Source of the DNA: Cystobasidium ongulense
Lineage: Eukaryota; Basidiomycota; Cystobasidiomycetes; Cystobasidiales; Cystobasidiaceae
Length of the DNA stretch: 64,000 nt
Assembly: GCA_022835595.1 (NCBI GenBank)
Contig: BQUP01000011.1
Location: 377,319-441,318 of the forward strand
Reading direction: 5' to 3'
In this document: in pieces, positions 46,986 to 58,824 of the stretch
How positions within the stretch are numbered: the first letter of the stretch is position 1
Layout of the letters: the number at the start of each line of letters is the position of its first letter
Notes under the pieces: generated by a model
What the model was told of the DNA's origin: nothing
Databases searched by the model: none
What the model saw: the letters and a program-made list of their open reading frames with translations, nothing else
Made by a program: the position numbers and the translations under genes

Positions 46986-49118
46986 ATGGCACAACCACCT
47001 GGACCGATGCCACTAGGCGAGAAACCTCTGACACCTCTTGCTCTAGAAGAGGCCGACCAGATGGAAAAATACACCGGCGATGAAGGTCCGCTCGTGACTT
47101 TCACTGCAGAAGAGGAAAAGGCGCTCCTAAAGAGATTTGACTGGATCCTGCTACCAATCATGGTATGTTTCGACTTTGAAAGACAGGTGCTTTTCTCGTT
47201 TATTTATACCGTAGCTGATGATCATTTCACTTCGGCGGTCAGTGCTTCACCTGGGCTTTGGCATACTATGACAAGGTAAGTGAGGCAGAGAAGCTTGATA
47301 ACGGACCGACGCTGACCCAATAATCTATGTCCAGGTTATTATGGGTCAAGCTGTCTTGTTCAACATGCGTCAAGATATGGACATTTTAAAGCCAGGTTCA
47401 CGATATTCGAATGTAAGTATTATTGACTTTCCCACCACGGGTCATGAGCTGATTAGTCTTTCTCACATAGACTTCCATGATCTTCTAGTGAGATTCAGTG
47501 GCCTCTTCTTCAATGATGTCCAGGCTGATTATGCGAAATCGCAGCGTCGGCTATATAATCGGTCTTCCCCTCATTGGTCTCACAACTCAACGTTTCCCTC
47601 TCGGCCGAACCTGTGGTGTGCTAGTCTTCGCTTGGGGTTTGACTGTCATCATGACCGTCTTATGCCACAACTACGCCGGCATCATGGTCCAACGGTTCTT
47701 CCTCGGTTTCATTGAAGCCGGTATTGCACCAAGTTTCGTATCCGTCATTGCTATGTACTACACCAAGAGAGAACGTGAGCAGCGTCTTGCGATTGATATG
47801 AATTCTAGCTGACGGGTGCTTGCGTTACAGAGGCTTTCCGTGCTGCCATTTGGGTGGCCAGCGCACCTGCCACTAACATGGTCAGCCCGATGCTCAACTA
47901 TGGTCTCGGTGCTATTAGTCCCGCACATGGCTGGAAGAACATGTACTACTTTGCCGGAGCTTTGACAATGTCTTGGTCTCTCGTTGTTTGGTGGAAACTT
48001 CCCGATGACATGTGAGTTCAACGGAGTTTCCAGGCCATACGCAACCGTTGAACCAGCATTGGAAGGATTGCCCTTACTGATAATGGGTCTCTAGCCCGTC
48101 TGCCACCTTCATCACCGCAAGACAGAAGGAAATCGCTCTTGAACGTGTCAGACGAACAAATGGTGGAAGGAAGGATCACGATATCAAGTGGAATCAGGTG
48201 TGGGAGGCTTTACAGGACCCAAACGTTTGGGGTCTTTTCGTCCTCGCGGTCTGCGCATACTTCCCCAACGGTGTTCTCACAACGTCAGTGTCTAAGATGA
48301 TGAAGTTGCTTAGACAGTCCAAAGGCTGACCGAACTATTTCACCATTCAGATTCAGCTCCCTCATCATCAAGGATCTCGGGTTCAGCACGATAGAGAATC
48401 TGTGTGTACAGATTCCCAAGGGATTCGTGGGTGTGATTGCCAATGGTGGGCTGTCTCCTTTTCTTTATCCAATTTGATTACTGGCTGATGTCCCCTCGAA
48501 CAGTCGTACCCGGTTACTTTGCCATGAGATACGCTGGCATTCGATTCCACATTTATACCGGTGAGCACACTCGCGAGCTTGCAGCTTCTCCAGTGAGACA
48601 GTATTGACGTGCTTCGATAGTGGCCGTATTCCTGGCCTTTGCTGGAAGTTTGGCTCTACTGCTAGCACCCCGAGTCCCCGGTCTACTCGGAGCTCTCTAT
48701 GGTCTGCACATGTTTGGTGCCGCTTCTGGTCAGGTCCACGGTCTCACCGCTTCCAATGTTGGTGGATATACGTAAGTGAAAGGTACCGCTGGCTTCTGCT
48801 GCAATGCGGCGTTTACTAAGCGATGATTTTTTCCCAAACAGTAAACGTACCGTAGCTACCGCCATGACATACATCGGCTACTCAGTTGCGCAGACTGTCG
48901 CTCCGATTCTCTTTGATACCGACGAAGCGCCAGGGTACAAGAAGGGATTTATCGCCACGATGTCGGTCACTGCCTTTGGTGTCGTCTTCTCCCAATGGCT
49001 CCGCTTCCATCTGATGATGAGAAACCGAAAGAGAGACAAAGAGGGAGACGTAGACTCTCTCCGTGGCTCAGAGGATATCACCGACTACGAGAACAGGTCG
49101 TTCCGATACTCGCTTTGA
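46986..49118 (+). CDS. Anion:cation symporter, DAL5/allantoate permease family (MFS)
   Basis: Eleven exons (46986..47162, 47243..47275, 47335..47412, 47471..47487, 47545..47774, 47831..48011, 48095..48283, 48351..48445, 48504..48560, 48621..48771, 48842..49118) give 494 residues. Family marks are EEEKALLKRFDWILLPIMCFTW, YYDKVIMGQAVLFNM, FYVGYIIGLPLIGLTTQRFP, WGLTVIMTVLCHNYAGIMVQ, RFFLGFIEAGIAPSFVSV, YYTKREQAFRAAIW and the C-half NVGGYTKRTVATAMTYIGYS. Twelve spans are expected. Relatives take up allantoate, ureidosuccinate, nicotinate, pantothenate or other carboxylates with protons; the substrate cannot be named. Exon 4 is a 17-nt micro-exon whose inclusion gives SNTSMIFYVGY. It follows the siderophore transporter and precedes an oxidoreductase, all on the same strand, but with gaps too large for co-transcription. 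Confidence 0.9.
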
Positions 49119-49466
49119 GCGAATCAAGCGTGGCGGTGAATTGAACGACATGATTACTTTAAGGCTACTTAGGAGAACCTTTTTACTTATTCAGGTATAT
49201 AAGACCGTTGTATGGATGTTCGTAGTGTTTAGGCTCGTTGGCTTGCAATGTGAATGAAATGATCTTTCCATGCGTTTGGAGATTCGAGCAGCGTCGTCTG
49301 AGACTTATTCATCTTCGTTCTGTGCGTATGAAGCAGAGGTCTTCGCATTTCTCAGAGCTTGAGGCGAAGTCGGTGATCGAGCACATTCAGGCCTTCAAGG
49401 GTGGATCTCGCAGCCTTCTACACGTCCTGCGAACAGATCCACATCTTAAACATACATACTGTCGCA
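49119..49466. other. Intergenic region upstream of oxidoreductase
   Basis: 348 bp, expected to contain the DAL5-type 3' UTR and the oxidoreductase promoter. The short open frames inside are not supported. Confidence 0.4.
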
Positions 49467-51120
49467 ATGTCTACGCCATTCGTCTGTCGCTGGGGCTTGG
49501 TGGGCTGTGGAGGTGGGTGACCCGAGAACCTCGCGCCCTGGAGACTTCAGTGTCCTGAAATATCACACACATACACCACACAATTTAGGCATCACCGGCA
49601 AGTTTGCTCGTGTATGTACAGATTCCTTCACTATCGCATACTAAGCAAGCTGAACAAGAGATATAGGACCTTGCTCTCGATCCAGCAGGGCGCGAAGTGT
49701 CAGATGTCCAGCATGCCATCGTCATTGCTGGCTCTAGGGATCCTTCCAAAGCACAAGCTTTCCTAGACGAGAACGTCCCCAAAGGCGGATTCGCGCAACA
49801 GAGTGGACTGTACGCCAACAAAGCAAAATCTGGCACCTACGAAGATGTCTACAACAATCCTGTATGAACCTGCGCCCGTTGATTGCCGCTGTGCGTGACT
49901 GACTCCCTGCCCCACTATACCAGGAGGTAGACGTCGTGTACGTAGGAACACCCCATCCCCAACACTTTGAGGCAGCCAAAGCTGCTCTTGAAGCAGGAAA
50001 AGGTCTCCTTGTAGAAAAGCCAGCAACCCTGAACGCAAAAGAATCGAAGATCTTGATAGATCTAGCAAAAGAAAAGAATGTCTTTTTCATGGAAGGAGTT
50101 TGGACTCGCTTCTTCCCGTTGGTATATAAGTTCCAAGAGCTGATACACAAGGAAAAAGTCATCGGCAACATTCACAATGTTCTCGTTGATTTCGGCATGG
50201 GCGTCTTCTATACCGCCGATGAAAGCCACCGTTTATTCAACCCAGATTTGGCTGGCGGTGCTCAACTTGATATCGGTCCTTACACTATTCTCTGGGTAGG
50301 TCTGTCTAAAGCACTAGTCCGCTTCCTCTTACTAAGGCGTTGAATGTAGGGCCTGCTCGCTTTGCACGAACATCCCGACAACGAGCGCGAGCCTCCTTCA
50401 AACATCGTTGCGTCGTCGTTGCCAGACCCACGGACGGGTGTCGACTTGTTCACGACTATCATCATGGACTTCAAGAAAATTAATGCCAGAGCTAACTGTG
50501 AGTTAGCTACCTGGTTTGTATTTGCCAAATTCAGAGACTACATATTTTGTTCCACTGGCAGTGACCGCTAACAACACGGTGTCGAGCTCTCCAGAGGCAT
50601 GTGTGCGCATCATGGGCACAGAAGGGTCAGTGGATTGACCTGTTTGCCGTATACAGAAGCTAAGTATCTTGCTTCACAGTGAACTCTTGATTGGAGCAGC
50701 AGTTCCAGCCCGACCTACCTTCATCAAAATCCGAAAGTACAAAGATAGCAAGCCTATCAAGATGGCATCTGACTACGAGGAGACTCGACTCGACTTCCCA
50801 ATCCAAGGTACAGGACTCAACTGGGAGGCTGACGCTGTAGCGCGCTGCATCAAAGGTACGTATAGAGAGTTCAGTCGGCCCCGCTACTGCCGGTTGATGT
50901 AGAACAGGAGGAATCTAACTCTCCTATCAATTCTCTAATGTAACAGATGGAAAGAAAACCAGCGAAAGATGCTCTCCGGAGACTACAATGCTGACAATGG
51001 GTGTAAGCCAATCTCACTGCTAATTGTGGAAGCCAAGCGCTAAATGAATGTTCATAGATTCTGGACGAGTGGCGACGCCAGTCTGGCTACAAGTATCCAG
51101 CTGGCTTGGAGAAAGCCTAG
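49467..51120 (+). CDS. Gfo/Idh/MocA oxidoreductase, dihydrodiol/D-xylose dehydrogenase type
   Basis: Nine exons (49467..49512, 49589..49611, 49667..49861, 49924..50295, 50350..50497, 50562..50625, 50680..50855, 50947..51002, 51058..51120) give 380 residues. The N-terminal Rossmann fold opens with RWGLVGCGGITGKFARDL. The family core is VDVVYVGTPHPQHFEAAKAA followed by GKGLLVEKPATLNAKE, with the catalytic EKP lysine, then FFMEGVWTRFFP and GGAQLDIGPYTI with the conserved Asp. This matches trans-1,2-dihydrobenzene-1,2-diol dehydrogenase and D-xylose 1-dehydrogenase (NADP) proteins, which act on sugars or aromatic diols in the cytosol. The substrate is undecided. The C-terminal end ...YKYPAGLEKA and the stop codon lie inside a 38-bp unit that is tandemly repeated just after the gene. 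Confidence 0.92.
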
Positions 51121-51167
51121 AAGTCTACTAGTATCCAGCTGGCTTGGAGAAAGCCTAGAAGTCTACT
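51092..51167. repeat. Perfect 38-bp tandem duplication across a stop codon
   Basis: Copy 1 at 51092-51129 and copy 2 at 51130-51167 are identical, each starting AGTATCCAGCTGGCTTGGAG and ending AAGTCTACT. Copy 1 contains the last codons and TAG of the oxidoreductase; copy 2 is in its 3' UTR. Perfect identity and a length not divisible by three point to a recent, single slippage or repair event. Confidence 0.9.
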
Positions 51168-51552
51168 GCGCTGAAAGATCATCGTTACATAGGACATTGT
51201 CGTGTAGCCTTGTGTACATATGAGCAAAGCTTCCCCTATCGCAATGTGAAAGTGTTAAAGGACTCCTGACTAAGCCAGCTGCTTATTTAGTGACTGGCTT
51301 GCTGGCCCCATCGCTCAATGCTAGTTGAATTCCGCAAGTATAAAGTCATGTCGCTCGTGTGCGTTCAAACGCGGTCGGCGCTGTTTCTATGATGCTTTCA
51401 AAAAGGTCCGATTGCACGATTGGATGCATTGTGGCAAAACCCCGCTAGAAAGCCTAAGGTCGACCTGCTGGTTGACTGATGCTGTTGGCTTTTCCCGAAA
51501 GCTAGTACCTCGAATCTTTGCACTTTTCAAAGCAGCACAAAGCAAGCTCAAG
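51121..51552. other. Intergenic region after oxidoreductase
   Basis: 432 bp. It begins with the tail of copy 1 and the second copy of the 38-bp duplication and then shows no recognised feature up to the first exon of the small hydrophilic gene. Confidence 0.4.
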
Positions 51553-52541
51553 ATGACACTCCCAGGTGCGTAGCAAACCACTTCGCTTTGTCGCATTGTA
51601 GGCGCGTTTAGCTGACGAGATGATCTGCTTCGCAGGAAACACAAAAAGAGCTTGTGAGCTAGCATTCCAAAGCCGAAGATACATTCAACCCTCAACTAAC
51701 ACTCTGTCCTCATCGTTCAGCTCAGCCAAAGGCTCTCTACGGTGTCAGTCGCTACCTTTCGGTGTCGTCTTGAAATTGGCTGACGCGCACGCCGATCAAC
51801 CTCCATCAGGACAAGCACTCTCACGGCGTTGGAGGAGAGAAAGTCATGAAGAAGCACGGTGAAGGGTATATATTACATTCAGCTTATAGAGAGCTTACCG
51901 CCCATATGGCTGACTTCGAACGTCGTATTTTGATGACAACAGAGCTCACAATTGGTCAGTGTCTGCAACTGCATCTCCACTTCGTAAACTTGCAACATAG
52001 CTGACTTGACTTTGTACTGCAGGGGCGGAAGTGGCCACGAACTCGAAGACGAAATGGCAGCCCAGGATGATGCCCAGCGTGACGCTGCCGAGGCTATCTC
52101 TGAAGGTGATGAAAGGCCCAGCGGACAGAGCTTCACTCAGCGTGCCATCGGCGACGCCACCTTCGATGCAGGTAGCAAAGGCTCGCTCTCTGACGAATAT
52201 GCAGAGAAGGAAGGTGAGAGTCGATTTATCGTCTACTAGGCGCTCTCCATTGGATCTGACTGCCATCATTATAGGCGCCTACATTACCCGCCAACTTGAA
52301 GATCCCAAGAACATGGATTTGAAGGAGATTGCCCGTGTGTAGTGACAATGCATCCGCTGATTTCTTCGACGACTAACATGTCTCCAAAACAGGATCATCT
52401 GGAGCTGCCTCATTTCCAACGGGCGATGCCGTATCTTCAGCAGCTGGAAACAATACTATCAGCGATGCTCTTGGCTATACCGGTACCCACACCAACACGC
52501 AAGACATTCTAGGCAGCGCCGGAACAAGCCATACAGCTTGA
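51553..52541 (+). CDS. Small hydrophilic protein of unknown family
   Basis: Six exons (51553..51565, 51721..51761, 51810..51865, 52023..52213, 52275..52334, 52393..52541) give 169 residues in one frame. I do not recognise a family. Visible are KALYGVSRYLS, a His/Lys/Gly-rich stretch DKHSHGVGGEKVMKKHGEGG, an acidic Ala/Asp/Glu-rich segment (ELEDEMAAQDDAQRDAAEAI), SFTQRAIGDATFDAGSKGS, ITRQLEDPKNMDLKEIA, and a Ser/Thr/Gly/Asn-rich end. There is no signal peptide, membrane helix or Cys. It looks disordered. The middle exons 3-5 are well supported by clean splice signals and a continuous frame. The first exon (13 nt, MTLPA) is the weakest point, and an upstream start exon is possible. It lies convergent with the coiled-coil gene. 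Confidence 0.6.
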
Positions 52542-52963
52542 AATCTTTTGTTCATCGCCTATCATTGAGGCTTATGTAGCATTCATTTCTTAAAACCTGC
52601 CGCCCTGAAGCGTGCCTATGCTTTGATAGCTCTGTACAATGCAAAAGAGCGAAGTTTACATAGCAAAATCAAACCCTACATGACTAGGGAATGCAGGCTT
52701 GACTTTAGAGTGCCCTCTTCTCGAAGACTCTATCCGACTGTGGCTCAACGCGGGCGGTCGGCAACCTCTCCTTCACGATCTCCGAGCTCGCTTTGCGCCA
52801 CTAGTCGGCTTTTCAGCTAATTGCCGGAGCAGAGTGTTCAAGAAATAAGCCACTGGGCTCCCCAACGCAAGACAGCACTGCTGGCTCACCTCCATGGACT
52901 GGCATATTGTCCATCATTGCCGGGCCACCAGATACAGATCTCTGAGATAGACAAGACGCATTT
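52542..52963. other. Convergent 3' intergenic region
   Basis: 422 bp between two convergent stop codons. It should hold both 3' UTRs. No gene or repeat was recognised. Confidence 0.45.
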
Positions 52964-55900
52964 TCAGTGAAATGTCATATGGCAAGTGCAATGCTTCCAG
53001 CTTACACTGCGACGAGTCGAGCGCCTTAGCCAGCCCTGGCTCTGCTCTTCTTCCTGTGTATCCATATTGATGCTAGGAATGGATAAGTGCGCGGCTGTTT
53101 CCAGAGGTACTTCCCGAGAAATCTCCTTCTCCTGCGGCTTAATGATCTGGCTTTCGCTCAACGAGCTTTGAGAAGACTCTGGAGATGACGACGACCCTGC
53201 TAGATCACTTAAAGATACTGGCTTGTTGGTGAGGGCAGGACTTTGTACCAGAAGTAAGCCGTTATCTTTGTTTTGCCACTCAGCGCTCGGTTTGCGAGAG
53301 CTCCCGCCTTCTTCGGATGCCGCAGATCCACGCGGAGATGACAACGAATTTAAGGCAGTAAGTGAACTTTCTGGATCTTCCGTAGACTTGTTTGACGCAG
53401 CGTCGGGAGCAGACGGGGATGATAGCGAATAGTTGGTCTGGCTCTGAAACAGGGTCGGATGATTCTTAAGCTGGCTGATTTGCTCGCTTAGTCTAGCCTG
53501 GCCTGTTTCTCGTATGAATCCGTCAGAGTTGCCCTACTCTGATAAGAATGCACGGCTTACGATCGATAGCGTCTCTTAACTTGCGCTGCAGCTTCTTAAT
53601 CTGAAATTTCTCTCATGTTAATTCGTTACAGACTTAAGTGGAACACTAAACCAACCTCGTTATCTTTGGCAGATAGTTCCTGAGTGGACAACAGGGTCAG
53701 CCCGTAAAAATTCCTCAAACAAGGCAGGAAGGATGCACACACCTGTCTGTAGTGTCTCTTCACTTGCTCAATCTACAAATATACGGGTCAGTCGGCACTC
53801 TTCCGGAGGATCCGACCTTGACTAACCTGTTCTTTTCGTTCAGGGGAATTTGGATCGACCAATTGTGCCCTTTTAGCGGTCTCCAACTCTATCTGTAAAT
53901 CAGACACCAGCTTCCTCTCTTTGGTGAGCGCTTCGTGCAATCGTTCTTCCTCGGCCAGGTATTGATCTAATCGTCGCTGAAGTTCCTGTTGTCGAATGTG
54001 TTCCTTCGCTCGTATCTTACTTTCCTCCAACAAAGCACCCTTATGTTCAACCAACTGTACCGTAAGTGCCTTCTCCCTTTCGTCCAGCTCTTGCATCCGT
54101 GACACCGACTGCGCGCTTATCGAGACGATTTCACTACGCGCAGCTGCCAGCTCTAGACGGAGTTTTTCTGCCTCTTCGACAGTCTGTGACAGCATGTCGT
54201 CTCCTGCACGTTTCTCAGCGCTGTTCGCCTTTATCTGCAAAAGGCGAAGTTTTAGTTCGAGATTGAGTCGTCTTTCAATACAACATCCGTACCTCTTGAA
54301 GGCGCATTTCGTCTGTCTTCTTCGCATTCTCGAGCTCAATTTTGAGTGACGCTATTTCCAATACGCTGTCCCGCTTCGTGATATCAAGGCGACTCTGCAG
54401 ACTAAAGCAGTGAGTATGTGTATAAACCGACCAAATAATGTGATTGGTAGACCGTACCTCGACAGTATTGATCTGGGCAGTCGCTTTTGAAAGCTTCAAC
54501 TGTAACTGCAGGATTTCTTCTCTCTGCCTGTACTCTGACTCGCTCAACAATGTTACCTGTGCAGCCAGACTGCCGTTGCAATGCTCTATAAGTAGAGACT
54601 GGTCAATAAGAAGAGTCATCTGACTTTGCACATCATGCGTCGCTTTACCTTGTTTCGCACGCTCAGCGATAAGGTCTTGAATTTGCGAGTCTGCCTGGCT
54701 TTTAATAGTTTCGTGGTCGTGCAGGAGAGCCTTCAGCTGTGCTTCATTGCTAGTGATCGTTGTGAAATGCTTCTGGACCAGTAGGTCTGCAGCGATGCGC
54801 AAATCCCGTTCTGCAGGTGCTTATGAGCCAAAAGTCTTTGGTACAGAAGCCCAGACACTACTTACCAACTCCAAGCTGTTCTGCAAGAACACGCTTCTCG
54901 TCTTGCAATTCAACATGCTTGCCTTCTGAGCTCTCCAGCTGTGTTCGTACTTCTGAGACATTCATCTGCGTTAGCCATTTACCTTCGCCCGACCGTGATC
55001 GCCTCACCTTGTATCATCGAAGTAATAGCTAGCTTTAGGTTCATGATATCTGTCGGGGCGGGATTTGCAGATGCAAAGCCGCTTGATCGCATCTGCTGGA
55101 TGTCATGCAGGCTGAACGGCACAAGCAGATTTTAGATTGCTGGGAACCAGATGTCAACCTTGCGAACGTACCGGCTCCATACATCGCGCAAAAACAGCAG
55201 TAGCTGTCCATTCAGATTTTCCCCGTCCCTAGCGGAGCTCTCGATAAGTTTGAGACCCTGCAACTTGCTATCCTGTTGCTGATACTGTGCTTCTAAGGCC
55301 TCGTGCTGAACTTTGAGAGTTAACAGCTACGAGAAAAGTGACGTTAGGGCCTCAGCATCTGCAGGAATACTTAACCAAGCTAACCTCGATCTCTTTATGT
55401 GCTATTTGAGCTTCCAGTGCCTTGTATTGGCCGTCTACTTCGGCAAGCCTGTTGCTGTGCATCCGCCCTGCCGCAGCAAATGTCAGCTGTTTTCCCTGTG
55501 GTCCGCTTTAAGAGCTTCCAGTACTTTCTGCATCAAACTCTCCCTGTGCGCACTGAAAGGTCAGCAACAGCTCCTAGTCGGACGTTGATGGGGAAGCAAA
55601 ACTACCTGCAGTCCGTCCGCACGTGATCTCTGCGCCTGTACTTCTTGAAGTGCCACTGCAGCCTGCGTGGACAGTACTGACATTCTATCATGTAGCGCCT
55701 TCGACTGCTCATTGCTTGCGGTCAGGAGTTGGCCAACAGCAGCCTTTTCTTGTATTAGCTCCCGTATTTGCTGCTCAGCCGACTCTTTGCTCGTTTCTAT
55801 CTGCTTCTTAAGTTCATTGACAGTCGTCATAGCGTCCCGCAAAGCCACATGATTTTCGTCTGCAAATGCCGGTCAGCATAATCCTCTTCTGCGGCAGGGC

Positions 55901-58312
55901 AGCAGGCTTCCCCTTACTGAGAACATCTTGTAATGGCATGACACGTCTCTCCGTAGTTTGCAAGGCATCCTTGGCTTCTTTTAGCGCTTTCTCCAGGTCA
56001 GCCACTTTGTCTCGAAGGCGCGTATTATCGGAGCTTGCGCTTTCTCCTGCATGCTGGGCGCGTACTAGATCCAGGGAGACTTGAGGATCCGTGTTAGCGA
56101 ATGCCTTGATAACCTGCAGAATACGCTTACCCTTTCTCAAATTTTCTTCCAGCTCTTGTACCTTACCACTCGACAGCAGGCCTCTAGCTTTGACGTCTAG
56201 GGGTATAGACAGTGTCAGTAACAGCTACCATAGGCGAAGGCAGGACCGGCGCCTACCGCGAAATATGTCTTTCACTACCTCCTCGAACACGGTAAAGGTA
56301 GTTTCGAGTGGCCCTTTGTCGCTCAAGCGGCTTAAGAGAACCTTTCCATACTCTAGCGCGCCCTCGCTTGGAACTGCACCCAGATCTACCAGGCTGAAGT
56401 ACGTGAATCAGTCGCACTTCTGGGCAGACCGCAAGCAGTAAGCATACCTCTTTAGTGCACTCATACAGCTAGCCTTCAGATCAGCCTCTTTAGCAGTCTT
56501 TTCTGTTTCGAATTGCAATTTACTTGCTTCCAATGCTTGCGTTGCTTTCTGAAGATCGGATTGAAGAATTTTGATTTTTGTCTCTAATTCCTCTTTCGCG
56601 AAGCGGAGTTCGAAAGCATCCATTTGTGCAGCCTGGCTTTCATCTTTCAGACTTCGTAGCGCTTTCAGTTCTAGCTCTTGTTCTTCGAGCTTCTTTGACT
56701 TTTTCGCCACGTTCTCATTCAGTTTGTCGACGCTACTAGCAGTCGACTGGAATGTCTGAAACTGTGAGACGGGAGAGGTCAGAGATTTACATTCTAGAGA
56801 GATTTGACTAGAAAATCAACCTACCCATTGGTACATATCGTAAAGCATCTTAGGCGCCTCAGGGTAAAGAAGCAGAGCGGAAGTCTGGCAGCTGCTGCTC
56901 GGCCTGGAGGCAACATGCGATAGCAGCGAGTCCGATTTACCTGTTTTGTAGCCGTGATCGGCTACCACTGTCGAAGATGAAGCATTAACATCTTCTATCT
57001 GTTTATCAATGACTCTGTGTGCGGATGGGGATGACGCTGAAAGGATGGCTGATTGTTGTAAGGGAGTTCGGGCATTGACTCCAGAACTTCGCTGGTCTCG
57101 TCTCCTGTCCTTATATACACCGGCAGGTCTAGCAGGCCTCTGGAAAGGCACATCAGGGGCCAGCTTGTTTATTCCAACGGATGAATCGACAGCATCCTGA
57201 GTTCGCGATGCTGACGTCGCTAGCGCTCGAGGAGTGACAGCAGTCAACAATGGAGTTTCGGGCTGTACAATTCTGGGTTTCTTAGCAGAGGGCTGCAGTG
57301 ACTGTATAGGAAAGTCTTCCAAATCCGAAAATTGATAGTCATCTTCCGAATCAGCAGGAGGTGGCTTTGACGTCATGTGCATTCGAGAGCGTTTTGAGCC
57401 GCTCAAGTTTGCAATTGTGGTTCGAAGGGGTGATGCCGGCCTCTCGGAAGGTACAGAAGGCAGCTTGGCCGCTGGAACGGGTGTATTGGACCGGCTTTGC
57501 TGAGAATGTGAACTTCGCTTAAAAGGGTTTTCGGTTCGAAAAATATTCGGAGCAGGCGATGATGAAGCATTGAGAGTCGGCATAGCTCGTATAGAGGCGC
57601 CAGAGCGTATACCTTCTGACAAAATTGACGTCGTTCTTCTAAATTGGGAGGGTACAGGAGCAGACAGAGTGTTTAGGGATGTATGACTAGCAGAACTTTG
57701 TACAGGAACGAATCTATCGCGCTGCGGCAAAAGGCTCCGTCCATGCAAGTAAGCGGAGGGATTCGGCATGCTGCTTCCGTCATGCATGTTTTGAGAGCGG
57801 TCGTCATCGTTCTGCTGTGGTGAGCTAGTCGGCGGTTCGGAAGCCTCCTGAATAGAAGAAAGTAAGTGCGTCATGCCTTGAACCACTTGACTATGTTTTG
57901 ACTGCTCGACTGGTGATGGTGTTGATCGATGAGGTTCAGTAAGGATGGCAGACTTGGTGGAAGATGCCGTAGGAACGGAAAATAATGGCTTGTGTAGGTG
58001 AGTGAGGTTGTCCGTTGTGAGGAGAGCAGCAGTCCCATGAGATTTTCGTTGCAGGTTCTGCTTTCTTGGTGTGGACTTCTGCTGTCGCGATTCTGGCTGC
58101 TTCTGCACTGGAGGGGCCCGAGCGTCACTGACATTTGGGGCGGATGCTCTTGCATACTTGAACGTTTCGAAACCATCGCTGGACTTATGAACATCAGCTT
58201 TGAGAAGCTTGGGTAGGTGTGAGCTGTCGTCAGTAGCTGTCTCTTGTTGGTCTCGACCGCTGCCATGGTCTTTCCTTCCAGCAGCAGGAACCAGACCTCG
58301 GTCCGCCATCAT
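52964..58312 (-). CDS. Large coiled-coil protein of unknown function (1,474 residues)
   Basis: 17 exons: 58312..56825, 56761..56448, 56393..56257, 56196..55918, 55859..55606, 55552..55525, 55467..55385, 55326..55172, 55111..55008, 54952..54866, 54810..54458, 54394..54293, 54234..53827, 53772..53743, 53679..53656, 53600..53561, 53502..52964. All junctions keep one frame. Residues 1-490 are Ser/Pro/Gln-rich and disordered with basic clusters (SGSKRSRMH, SAKKPRIV) that could be nuclear signals and an acidic DYQFSDLEDFPI patch. From about 500 to 1,300 the sequence is nearly continuous heptad coiled coil, broken by a conserved-looking globular stretch LVDLGAVPSEGALEYGKVLL near 600-645. The tail is Ser/Glu-rich. 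The layout resembles spindle-pole, kinetochore or synaptonemal-complex scaffold proteins, but none is identified. The ATG at 58312 is one of three close in-frame ATGs (58366, 58312, 58309). Confidence 0.78.
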
Positions 58313-58824
58313 GCATGGGAGAGGAAGCTGCACAACGATGAAGAGACCACAGGAGTGCAAAGACATGGTCAGATACGTCTATACATGTGTATCGGAGGAT
58401 GGATAAGCTCACTGCTTGAACCTGGGCGCGGAAGGTGGAGCGGATGTCGTCTGTGGATTGGAGCGAAGAAGAGAGAGAGAGAGCCGACGCGAGAGAGGGA
58501 TTCGCCCACAAGCAGCGATACCAGCCACGTTCGTATACTCCCTTCTGCCATTTCCCCTGGTATATGCCCGTCGGTGACACCTGGCTGAGCAGCAGTGCAT
58601 GATCTCATCCAGCTTCTTTCGTTCTGTTGGGAAGAAGCTCACGCGCCATCTGAAAAGCGTACATTGCAGTGAGGTGATTAAGTAGGATACAGACATTGAC
58701 AAATAAATACTGCACGAATGATTTAGGTCGCTTGAGGTCTAAACATCGCGTGGGACATGCAGGAGAAAGGATTATATGCCAAAAGAAGGCTATGCGGGGA
58801 TAGTTGCCGTAAGGAAGATCCAAT
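58313..58824. other. Intergenic region upstream of the coiled-coil gene
   Basis: 512 bp between YKT6 stop and the coiled-coil start, both on minus. It includes a short GA-dinucleotide run near 58471-58483, probably part of the promoter. Nothing else recognised. Confidence 0.4.

Noticed and set aside
55386-55605. Apparent frameshifts in the coiled-coil gene
   Set aside because: Two short introns around a 28-nt exon (55525-55552) give a continuous frame, so no break is needed.
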